Assembly (NCBI GenBank): GCA_965224495.1
Contig: CBDCZI010000025.1
Span: 248,001 to 312,000, forward strand
Source: CBDCZI01 sp965224495
GTDB taxonomy: Bacteria; Bacteroidota; Bacteroidia; Cytophagales; JAAEPT01
Length of the DNA stretch: 64,000 nucleotides
Direction of reading: 5' to 3'
In this document: positions 29,901-34,554 of the stretch, piece after piece
Position numbering within the stretch: the first letter of the stretch is position 1
Layout of the letters: every line of letters begins with the position of its first letter
Program-made: the position numbers and the translations under genes
Notes under the pieces: generated by a model
Seen by the model: only the letters and a program-made list of their open reading frames with translations
Told to the model about the DNA's origin: nothing
The model's database searches: none

Positions 29901-30656
29901 GAGAGCTTATGTGGTACAGATGGAGGTTTTGACTTGGTGGCAAGGGATGAAAACGGAGTGATTTATACGAGTGGAATAGATTGGCGCGATGGAAATGACG
30001 ATAAATTATTAGAAACAAGTGGGAGCTACCATGTAACTAAAACAGGGACTTACGCAGTGTATGTCACTAAAAACGGATGTCGTTCAAAAATACACTCAGG
30101 AAGAACGGTAGCACAAGTGGTTGTTCAGGAATTGAGTTTAGACTTTAGTCCATCAGAGACCCAAGACATCGAAGAAGATGAAGAGGTGGTGTTAGAGGCA
30201 ATTGTAGGAGGAGGAATAGGCGTATTAGAATACGCTTGGACTCGAACAGAGACAGGGAATGTGACCGGTAGTTCATCAAGTTATGTTTACCCAGCAAGCA
30301 AGACAGAAAACGTATCGGTAGTGGTAACTGATACGCAGACCAACTGTACGGTAAGTAGTGGGGTGACGGAGATAAATGTATTGAAATCATTTAAAGTACC
30401 CAATGCGTTTACACCAAACGGAGATGGATTTAATGATACGTGGAACATTGAAGGGTTAGAAACTTATAGAAACTCGGTGATGAATGTTTATAACCGTTGG
30501 GGACAATTGGTTTACAGTAACCACGGGTCATACACAGAGGCATGGGACGGAAGAAGAAATGGTAAAGACTTACCTATCGGAACGTACTATTATGTGATTA
30601 CCCTAAACCAAGACGGCAAAGAAAACGTGAGTGGTGATGTAACTATCGTGAGGTAA
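20985..30656 (+). CDS. giant secreted repeat protein with type B T9SS sorting domain
   Basis: This 3,223-residue protein is predicted to be exported by Sec and then by the type IX secretion system. A signal peptide ends near residue 23 (GGSATFGQ). Residues about 30-255 resemble a carbohydrate-binding-like jelly roll (NGDFEKGY, FDDISF). A long array of Ig-like/PKD-like beta modules follows, rich in Thr, Ala and Gly with paired cysteines. Residues about 3135-3223 are the gliding-motility-associated C-terminal domain (VPNAFTPNGDGFND, VYNRWGQLVY, PIGTYYYVI), which marks type B cargo. Three modules of about 275 residues are repeated in tandem between about 1511 and 2339. An adhesin or cell-surface role is likely. 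The next gene begins one base after its stop. Confidence 0.9.
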   Translation: MNKYKLILAGILFFVIGGSATFGQSCSDATPVQAVFNGDFEKGYLTSASSQYSDGAARGFKSDLLPVTDFTGANCVYGFGGKYGIAKNLGATGACGADFPYIGAGYPGAMVFEDHTPTEGGDGFALLVDFIAAANSSSVYTGGLPVAWLQEVTIFPSETYYFSAWFGNYTTTPGTPELYFVVTPIDAANNLVIAERTVVGTAQPTGVMQWQQFSGEWNPTGVYTKAQISIEVDFTLTAPASGADFAFDDISFKNGCDDLLAGGDFDPDLGTDFSLCNTGGTSTLDFGGASNAFQQIRWYEVTGTGTDNLIAAANDTKTLPVSISGTNSTGKYRVCIQEAGKCARNSIVEVKDDLAALSIADIELCTNPTETVDCTVDFVSPINSITWKKDGTTEATDVRTLTISSPGNYSVDIVGDGNCDASETFTVTSLIPIADEDPFSLCAGKTMDLTVTDPTAGGNIDWYTTATGGVPVLTSATLLSYSAGTLPFTYYVENAAQDNYTAGYATTGPTFSNSDPQRRVDFVSDIPLVINSVQIKPTVSSGICWSPGGTQNYTIGLYLGTGAGATATGQTVTQAINCTGGIQTVALGFNVPAGNYQLRLEKGAGLGAGTDQHYIPTATIVSLPGVITINKSNDPLYGGPFFNWDIGVPKGCARIPVNVIEKLTGCCPVFDGVAINEASVTTCSVGGTETFTANKVGANLAVNLYEFRWLNGATEVKTWTAGSAGLSLTNAELIAGGAGTYTVELRIIGNVTCTAVSSGVTLTVNTTPTTPVLAGTQAYCAGDNISLNVTAGTVTTGATYAWEKDVAAIAGTTATYTKASSVTTDAGSYTVTATKDGCSSAESASYALTVNEVPAKPTITANPTATSICTGDAVTLTSASVTTGVTYVWTKGTASGTNDKDIVIASAVTGDGGTYTTTATKTENGKACISPASDNFVLTVNTTPVTPILAGTQAYCAGESLSINVTPGTATTGATYAWKKDAAAIAGTTATYTKASSVTTDAGSYTVTATNAGCSSAESAGYAVTVDEAVTIAAITPAAVCFPGTVDITTGAVTPGTATVTYHVGAGGTGAIQPTATAVTGTAVYSVKAVNGQCNTTSDVNVTVTPLPLAPTVAPLSYCKDATGAAVLTATGAGLTWYTAATSGTATAPTPSTAIVTTFDYYVSQTVTSCEGPRANLQVTINALPTVSATSDDADNKICLGDNVTLTGGGADTYVWDNSVTDRTAFTPTGTVNYTVTGTNTATTCTNTASVQVEVNALPTVTATVTGSPACLGANVTLTGGGASTYTWDNGVANATAFATTAVGTTTYEVEGTDANGCKKKATVDVVVNALPTAVLTGTASICNKAGVTTDLNIALTGAQPWEVVYNNPITGNQTINPTSSPATVAVNNAGDYTLVSVKDANNCTATSATGTATIDYLDEVIATYETKCSGDEVGTLVLGGTDFQIVLTVTQGDLSSITATETTVHGVTFTREGTTNQWVSGAIDESNTVVADIKDGNDCNTLTRSGMNTRCSCPATGTTVIGTGGLLTETICNDAGVESTVTVTYNGGSSDYRITLDQPTSADVIKDNETGTTTFAVSEAGTYNVEIYSNGNACPVNGGSVTLAHHTTPVAQLTATSATTVCAGDNVTLEVKLTAGDAPFTFNLDNTTPVSSVAKTGATTTFTEAISTTGDYSITNVKDNNGCIGTASGAVTIANHANTAATAITKCDTPLGGVTLAADEFQIVVTATAGTFTSDPITETTAHGVTFSRVGLTDVWYSGAINEANAVDLDFADDNGCNTVDLDGLQKRCSCPAEIDDFTIDKTEICASPSQTATLTVTYSGGDATDTYTLSLTGAETQSNAGAAGSTSTTFTVSTPGTYNVAITNITQGNCVINGTTQKVLAHYTTPKAEITGDASICDDAPTVTTPLTITLTDGVAPFTLDVSNGVGAITGATTAHTENVSASGSYTLSNLVDNNGCEGTVSGSATITHLAKVAATPTTRCDDESPLGSISLTDSEYQIVVTATAGDMASLVITGATFQETAAGSGIWYSGAIAETVTSAVHVTDVNDCEGGIDLTGITRTCSCQAKGVTTLTTGTICAEGNTTIEVVTSGLTGNYNVTLTQPDATTQVASSKPTGTEVFTVSQAGDYTVVVQDATDGCVANGGTVRLAHYPVPTATIAGDASICAAGTVSTSTGLAVTLTAGTAPFAIDLLGGTATENLTNLTSPHTQGVSTAGVYTLTNLVDANGCQGTIAPTEKATITNFEKVIASGSAVCNSTPSLVLGGVTLSPTQYQVVVEVTQGDLASTVVTKLVGGVSLTRLPLTNKWYSGAIDETTATDVHVTDGNNCEGGIDITGLQNQCSCPIAATATLLPGSICDDGTSTATLTVNVTSSNTTDMTDYTIAVTGAETVGSTETPDASGAVVNKTYNVNTNGAYAIKVTSNGQNGACVVSAGGQNLTVNALPTASITTTGTALEYCQGETPITLTATQVIGATSYEWFKGGVTQGTTLTNSKTNATADAAWTVKVTDANGCDQTSNPVAVIENALPIASITTTGTALAYCKDGAGVVLRATNVPNATTYEWFKETTSVTIGAGDTKTGALAGSWTVKVIDDNTCTATSTAVSVIENPLPTPSITTSGTDLAYCKNATGVTLAATGGVDYAWIKDNGTPTAYSTTATTSDAKFGNWQVKVKDAKGCEATSLAVTVTENTLPTATLTSATNPVIYCAGTSAPIITVAITGNGPFTYDYTGGANGTGQSTGTITTSNTDNAATTYQLTKVTDANNCEGTSFGASVVVTQEEVPGVPTLRSDAETTVCEATVFNITATSVAVGTPTIIWEQGGTGTEASPSIVVGNTAGSVTIYQAKAKIGNCPSESSLPLVVTVKESATVSLTVNKTTVCEEEKVVFTASSTHADPGVTYDWYLNIEVAGINTEIKTVTTINPTYEVKLTDSDVLYSVKIANNSSCVGAEVSSNLQAVAVTKLPKPTLNSLSESLCGTDGGFDLVARDENGVIYTSGIDWRDGNDDKLLETSGSYHVTKTGTYAVYVTKNGCRSKIHSGRTVAQVVVQELSLDFSPSETQDIEEDEEVVLEAIVGGGIGVLEYAWTRTETGNVTGSSSSYVYPASKTENVSVVVTDTQTNCTVSSGVTEINVLKSFKVPNAFTPNGDGFNDTWNIEGLETYRNSVMNVYNRWGQLVYSNHGSYTEAWDGRRNGKDLPIGTYYYVITLNQDGKENVSGDVTIVR
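23274..24068 (+). repeat. near-identical Ig-module pair inside the giant gene
   Basis: About 267 bp at 23274-23540 recurs at 23801-24068. Long identical runs encode the same AGTQAYCAG and GTTATYTKASSVTTDAGSYT phrases. A different module lies between them. Such high nucleotide identity within a gene points to recent duplication or gene conversion. Confidence 0.8.
25515..28004 (+). repeat. three tandem 0.83-kb module repeats inside the giant gene
   Basis: A module opening with a Cys-Ser-Cys-Pro/Gln phrase starts at about 25515, 26349 and 27168, with the next opening at about 28002. Periods are 834, 819 and 834 bases. Each carries in order a beta module ending in LAHHTTP or LAHYTTP-type text, an APFT-containing module, a DNNGC or DANGC phrase, and an FQIVV-type module with WYSGAI. 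Copies are diverged but collinear. Confidence 0.8.
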
Positions 30657-30657
30657 T

Positions 30658-31662
30658 ATGCAAATGAACTATAGCCCTTTTAGCCAAAAGTACAGGTATG
30701 GATTCCAAGGGCAGGAGAAAGATGATGAAATAAAAGGGGAAGGAAACTCTATCAATTATAAGTACCGTATGCATGATGCTAGAATTGGTAGGTTCTTATC
30801 ATTAGACCCACTGGCACCAAGTTACCCACATAACTCACCTTATGCTTTTAGTGAGAATAGGGTGATTGATGGGGTTGAACTAGAAGGGTTAGAAGTTGAT
30901 TTGACTAGTGGTAAAGAGTGGGCTTATGTGTTGGATGGTCTAGGTACTTTATTCAGTTGGGATCATTTTAAGGGGGAGGCTAGTGTCCCAGTGATAGCTG
31001 TAAAAAATAAAGATTTTGTTTATGATAACACGATTAGTGTTGGAGCACTTACATGGGGACGGTCAACAACATTTAATTATAGAGGGGATACACAAGCTGA
31101 AGAAACATATGATCATGTTGGTATTACATTTGATCTTTTTAACAGTAATCCTGCAACTACGGTGGCTGATGTTGCTTTAGGTTCGTTGAATCATACATTT
31201 TCACTTGGAGTAGTTAATAATTTAGATCCTGATGGGGATGGTGAAAATGACTATTCAGGTTTCTTTATTGGAATAGGTGCTTCTTATGATGGTGTTGGGG
31301 CTAATCACAGTGGATGGAGAACGAAAGGAAAGTGGGTGAGTTCAACATGTATAACTTTAAGTGTAAAAGATTTGCTTTTGTCTATGGCAACAGGAGGAAA
31401 TGCTAATGTATCCATTAACTTTGATTTTTTCATTGACCCAAATAGCTCAGATTCAGCACTTGAACAATTCCTTAAAGCGAATGATGATTTTTGGAATTCA
31501 GTAGGGGAATCAGGAGTAGAAGTTACAGATTCTATGAGAAAACAATTAGAGGCAGCAACGAGTATTATGAAAGAATCTATTATTAATGGAGATAGTTATG
31601 ATACATACTCAGATAAATATGAAAAACAGGAGACCCCTGATGTTCAAAATACTGGTTTATAA
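30658..31662 (+). CDS. orphan Rhs-core protein with an unrecognised C-terminal domain (candidate toxin tip)
   Basis: This 334-residue protein's first about 75 residues are the Rhs repeat-associated core: YGFQGQEKDDEIKGEGNS, RMHDARIGRFLSLDPLAP, YPHNSPYAFSENRVIDGVEL. In polymorphic toxins this core ends the Rhs cage and a variable toxin domain follows. Here about 255 residues follow with no family I recognise. They are Gly-rich and beta-like, with a DPDGDGENDYSG segment resembling a calcium-binding loop and an acidic helical tail. It lacks the preceding YD repeats and a signal peptide. The ATG lies one base after the giant gene's stop. It looks like a displaced Rhs tip cassette. Toxicity is inferred from architecture only. 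Confidence 0.75.
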   Translation: MQMNYSPFSQKYRYGFQGQEKDDEIKGEGNSINYKYRMHDARIGRFLSLDPLAPSYPHNSPYAFSENRVIDGVELEGLEVDLTSGKEWAYVLDGLGTLFSWDHFKGEASVPVIAVKNKDFVYDNTISVGALTWGRSTTFNYRGDTQAEETYDHVGITFDLFNSNPATTVADVALGSLNHTFSLGVVNNLDPDGDGENDYSGFFIGIGASYDGVGANHSGWRTKGKWVSSTCITLSVKDLLLSMATGGNANVSINFDFFIDPNSSDSALEQFLKANDDFWNSVGESGVEVTDSMRKQLEAATSIMKESIINGDSYDTYSDKYEKQETPDVQNTGL

Positions 31663-31698
31663 GTCATTTGTGGTGTTGGTGTACAAAAACAATAAAAG

Positions 31699-32295
31699 AT
31701 GAATTACTCAATTTGGAATAGAAGGGTGCTGTTGTTAATAATTCTATTTTTAATAGTTGGTTTCCTTTTCCATATTATATACCCTAGCACAGTAATGTTA
31801 ATAGTTCCATCGAAGATTTTGGCAATTGAAGGTTTATTAACTCTAGTTATTACGGGAATAATTGAATTGCTATTTTATTTTAGGGATAAATCTAATTATA
31901 TCATTAAATGGGCTAAGATGATTATATTTTTCCCCTTATTATTAGTTAGTTCTGGGTATTGCCTAAAAGGTTATTTTGAAATTTTAGCATCTAATATGAT
32001 GACCTACAATCTTGTAAATGTACAGCTGATAATAGAGGATAAACAAAAAAAATCAATACATGGAGAGACATATTCTCTAATCTGTTATGTACCAGTCTAC
32101 AGTAGAAAAATTAAAGTACCTATTGAAAACAAGTTTTATAGAGATATTGAAAAAGGTGATTTATTGGAACTAAATCTTCGTCATAACGACTTAGGCTTAG
32201 TTTTTTCTGATTATTTTCACCTTATAACAGAGGTAACGCCTCATAAGGTGAAATCTAAACCATCCTCATTACTGAATGAAAACACACGTGACTAG
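31699..32295 (+). CDS. three-helix membrane protein, candidate immunity protein
   Basis: This 198-residue protein has three hydrophobic segments (about residues 9-30, 38-57, 72-92), each followed by charged residues, and a soluble C-terminal domain of about 100 residues that looks beta-rich (YSLICYVPVYSRKIKVPI). It begins 36 bases after the Rhs-tip stop on the same strand, the usual place for an immunity gene. The family is not recognised. A membrane location would suit protection against a toxin that acts in the envelope or passes the inner membrane. The immunity role is inferred from position alone. Confidence 0.6.
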   Translation: MNYSIWNRRVLLLIILFLIVGFLFHIIYPSTVMLIVPSKILAIEGLLTLVITGIIELLFYFRDKSNYIIKWAKMIIFFPLLLVSSGYCLKGYFEILASNMMTYNLVNVQLIIEDKQKKSIHGETYSLICYVPVYSRKIKVPIENKFYRDIEKGDLLELNLRHNDLGLVFSDYFHLITEVTPHKVKSKPSSLLNENTRD

Positions 32296-32307
32296 CATTT
32301 GCAATGC
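32295..32307. repeat. short palindromic repeat GCATTTGCAATGC, copy 1
   Basis: The sequence GCATT-TGC-AATGC overlaps the last base of the candidate immunity gene's stop codon. Related copies lie at 32684 and 32976. Confidence 0.6.
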
Positions 32308-32370
32308 GAAATGTTAGGAATCTTTCCATCAACCTTTCCTACGTTTCGAAAGCTCAAAAATGATATGAAA

Positions 32371-32409
32371 AAGATAGCCTTGCATCGAAAGTGATGTGAG
32401 GCTATTCTT
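32371..32409 (+). terminator. hairpin downstream of the candidate immunity gene
   Basis: AAGATAGCCTTGCATC and a partner containing GATGTGAGGCTATTCTT fold with a short loop, followed by TTGTTTT. It lies about 75 bases after the stop of the membrane protein. The stem is long but has mismatches. Confidence 0.5.
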
Positions 32410-32489
32410 GTTTTGTGGTGATTTTGGGTGATAGGTTTGATGGTCTTTGCGGAGGTTTTACATGTTTTATTGGACCCTGGGACCAATAC

Positions 32490-32768
32490 CTAAACCTTCT
32501 GAATTCTGTTCTTTCTGTTCAATCTATTGACTACAGCTTCCATTTCTTCTGGCATTTCAAATTTGTCTTTATGATATATGTTAATTAGAAATTCTGATAA
32601 GTGTTCACTGAACTCACCAATGACTTTCAAGAAATCAATAGGCTCATCCCGCTCGCGCGCGTATAAAAAATGATGGCTAGAGCGCATTTGCAATGCGTTC
32701 AATGTGAGTAAATAACGAAGAACTGAAAGGTCAAGGTAGAAAATACCAATACGTACCAACCACCGCAC
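32490..32768 (-). pseudogene. orphan 3' gene fragment joined to a repeat
   Basis: The minus-strand frame gives 92 residues. The last about 52 (DEPIDFLKVIGEFSEHLSEF onward) have normal coding character, ending VNRLNRKNRIQKV. The first about 30 are translated from the repeat that also occurs at 32976. The frame therefore looks like the tail of a broken gene joined to repeat sequence. The parent family is not recognised. It sits among IS remnants, consistent with decay of an accessory locus. Confidence 0.45.
32684..32760 (+). repeat. 77-bp dispersed repeat, copy A
   Basis: It begins with palindrome GCATTTGCAATGC and continues with AATGTGAGTAAATAACGAAG and AACTGAAAGG. It aligns along its length with copy B at 32976-33055. 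Confidence 0.7.
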
Positions 32769-32778
32769 AAACCCACTG

Positions 32779-32804
32779 GTCTAAGCGTCTCGCTTAGACT
32801 TTTT
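32779..32804 (+). terminator. perfect hairpin with T-tract in the decayed region
   Basis: GTCTAAGCG (32779-32787), TCT, CGCTTAGAC (32791-32799), then five T (32800-32804). It has intrinsic-terminator form but no intact gene directly upstream on the plus strand; it may derive from the lost element. Confidence 0.65.
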
Positions 32805-32872
32805 AATGATACTGGAGTGTCTATATTTAGTGTGACGGTATTTTTAAGTCCGTAACTTATTATATTTGGATT

Positions 32873-32966
32873 ATGGAAAGGAAGAAGTACGAGAATGATT
32901 TTAAAGTAATGGTAGTAGAATTACTAGAGCAGGCAGAACAGTAAAAGAGCTTAGCGATGAGTATCC
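32873..32966 (+). pseudogene. IS3-family orfA remnant, frameshifted and truncated
   Basis: From ATG 32873 the frame reads MERKKYENDFKVMVVELLEQ and hits a stop soon after. The downstream sequence in the next frame reads GRTVKELSDEY, so together they give the N-terminal helix-turn-helix start of an IS3/IS150-type OrfA. Restoring one base in CAGGC joins the frames. The match ends at the repeat at 32976. The preceding TGGAGTGTCTATATTTAGTG (32812-32831) may be the remnant of the IS left end. Nothing of orfB remains. It is a dead insertion-sequence fragment. Confidence 0.75.
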
Positions 32967-32975
32967 CGCTCGAGT

Positions 32976-33055
32976 GCATTTACAATGCTTTTAATGTGCC
33001 TAAACAACGAAGAACTTAAAAGGCACAAAGTAAACAGACAACAGTAATACGGATA
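32976..33055 (+). repeat. dispersed repeat, copy B
   Basis: It begins with GCATTTACAATGC and continues AATGTGCCTAAACAACGAAG and AACTTAAAAGG, matching copy A at 32684. It is followed at 33077-33091 by another small palindrome, CTCGTT-GTA-AACGAG. Confidence 0.7.
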
Positions 33056-33143
33056 TACGAACTCTAGTATATTACCCTCGTTGTAAACGAGTGCTAGAAG
33101 GTTTACACACAGACGATAGAAAGTCAATTAAGAACTAATAAAC

Positions 33144-33230
33144 GCGTGAGGGATAGAGACGGCATCCTTTTTGGGCTTTTTCTGCCCGAAAAGATACAGT
33201 CGAAAGCCCGACCCGAGGGGTGCTATGAAA
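33144..33230 (-). repeat. dispersed intergenic repeat, copy 4 (short form, inverted)
   Basis: Read on the minus strand it carries CATAGCACCCCTCGGGTCGGG, GGGCTTTCG, then ATCTTTTCGGGC pairing with GCCCAAAAAGGAT around AGAAAAA, and ends CTATCCCTCACGC. The middle blocks present in the other copies are missing, yet the two hairpin regions are kept. Confidence 0.65.
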
Positions 33231-33317
33231 TAGTGTTTTTATGGTGCTGAACTCTTTGCTATGAAAAGCAGTAAAACAAAACAAAAGAGGGGTACGTCCA
33301 AATCTACACGTTATTTA

Positions 33318-33339
33318 AAAGCCCGTCGAGGCTCTCGAC
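33318..33339 (-). terminator. candidate terminator of the carboxypeptidase-regulatory-like gene
   Basis: On the minus strand, directly after the stop, GTCGAG-AGC-CTCGAC is followed by GGGCTTTT. The stem is short and the T-run modest. Confidence 0.5.
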
Positions 33340-34032
33340 TCAATAAGGTTTGACGTTATTCTTTTTCTTTGCTTCAGCTTTCTTTTTTGCTCGGTTTCTT
33401 TCTACATCTTTAAAAAACCTATTCCACGCAAACGGATCTAATACAGACAGCGAATTAAATAGGTACCTGTTTTCGATATATTGTACCTGTTGTTGCATAT
33501 AGTAGGCATGATTCATTCCTGAGGTCATTGTCGAGTTATTAAGTAACTGCGTCATGATTTGATGGTTTAGGTTTTTGTCGGCATTATTCAATTCTTTGTC
33601 ATAGACTTCGGAATATGCCAACACGGCATCCTTGAAAACTTGTTCAGGAGGGAGTCCGCCCAAAGTTACTTCTGGTAAAACAATAGTGTCTTGAGAAAGC
33701 ATAATCTTCATAAAGTAGGTGTCTACGCTGTCAGGGATTTCAGGAATACGAACACTTCGTCCACGAAAACCAATCGCACGAATAATAATACTATCACCTT
33801 CGACGGCTGGAAAAGAAAAATAACCCAATAAACTAGTTGTTGCTCCTCGATGATTTATAGGGTCAAAGACGCTCGCGCCCGCTACACCGTACAAACTATC
33901 TCCTTCAAGTACCAACCCATGAAACTGAACGATTTTTTTCCCTTCTTTTGTATGTGTGTTTTTATCACTTTGAGCAAAAATAATTGTGCCTAGCAGTAAA
34001 AAAACGACTGTAAATAGATGCTTTATTTTCAT
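33340..34032 (-). CDS. secreted protein with carboxypeptidase-regulatory-like domain
   Basis: This 230-residue protein starts with a signal peptide (HLFTVVFLLLGTIIFAQS). Residues about 35-105 match the carboxypeptidase-D regulatory-like beta sandwich common in Bacteroidota surface proteins (FHGLVLEGDSLYGVAGASVF, ATTSLLGYFSFP, IIIRAIGFRGRSV). In TonB-dependent receptors this domain precedes the plug and barrel, but here only a helical C-terminal part follows, ending in a Lys-rich tail. It is a periplasmic or envelope protein of unknown role, divergent from the ArsR-like gene. Confidence 0.8.
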   Translation of the reverse strand: MKIKHLFTVVFLLLGTIIFAQSDKNTHTKEGKKIVQFHGLVLEGDSLYGVAGASVFDPINHRGATTSLLGYFSFPAVEGDSIIIRAIGFRGRSVRIPEIPDSVDTYFMKIMLSQDTIVLPEVTLGGLPPEQVFKDAVLAYSEVYDKELNNADKNLNHQIMTQLLNNSTMTSGMNHAYYMQQQVQYIENRYLFNSLSVLDPFAWNRFFKDVERNRAKKKAEAKKKNNVKPY

Positions 34033-34155
34033 TGTTAACCTTCTTATTGTTTGTAAATATACATTTAGCAGTTTGTATTTGGTGTTTTTTGGTACGTGTT
34101 TTTTTTCTATTCTCTTATAGAAAGGCTATATTTAAAGCTTTATTGATCTTGTGTT

Positions 34156-34554
34156 ATGCGGTTTACATCTTTCCAACTCAATGTTGGTTCTAAAATATTC
34201 AAAACTCTCAGCGAAGAATCTCGGCTAAGAATAATGTTTCTGTTTCATACTAACGGTCAAATGTGTATTTCTGATATAGAACAGATATTAGATTTTACGC
34301 AATCAAAAACTTCTCGCCATATTTCCTTTATTAGAAACAATGGTTTGTTTACGATTTACAAACACGACAATTGGACTTTTTATTCTATTAAAGAAGAGTA
34401 TATGGGGATTATCTCGCAAATGCTCTCGTTTATGGAGAAAGATAGTACCATTGCTAAAGATCAAGAAACGTACGAAACGCTTTATGCAAATAATATTTTA
34501 GCGATTAGAAAACTGCACAACCTACAACGGACTTACAAACTTCCCGAATTGTAA
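34156..34554 (+). CDS. ArsR-family winged-helix regulator
   Basis: This 132-residue DNA-binding protein has an ArsR-like winged helix-turn-helix (about residues 12-85): KTLSEESRLRIMFLFHTNGQ, recognition helix TQSKTSRHISFIRNN and the wing IYKHDNWTFYSI. The cysteine-box metal site of metal-sensing ArsR members is not evident; only one Cys (MCISD) occurs near that place. It could respond to a non-metal signal. It is transcribed divergently from the carboxypeptidase-regulatory-like gene and converges on the ClC gene, whose stop abuts its own. Targets are unknown. Confidence 0.85.
   Translation: MRFTSFQLNVGSKIFKTLSEESRLRIMFLFHTNGQMCISDIEQILDFTQSKTSRHISFIRNNGLFTIYKHDNWTFYSIKEEYMGIISQMLSFMEKDSTIAKDQETYETLYANNILAIRKLHNLQRTYKLPEL

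Noticed and set aside
30658..30900. Direct fusion of the giant protein with the Rhs core by stop-codon readthrough
   Set aside because: The giant protein ends in a complete type B sorting domain that must be C-terminal for T9SS, and the Rhs frame differs; coupling by reinitiation is more plausible.
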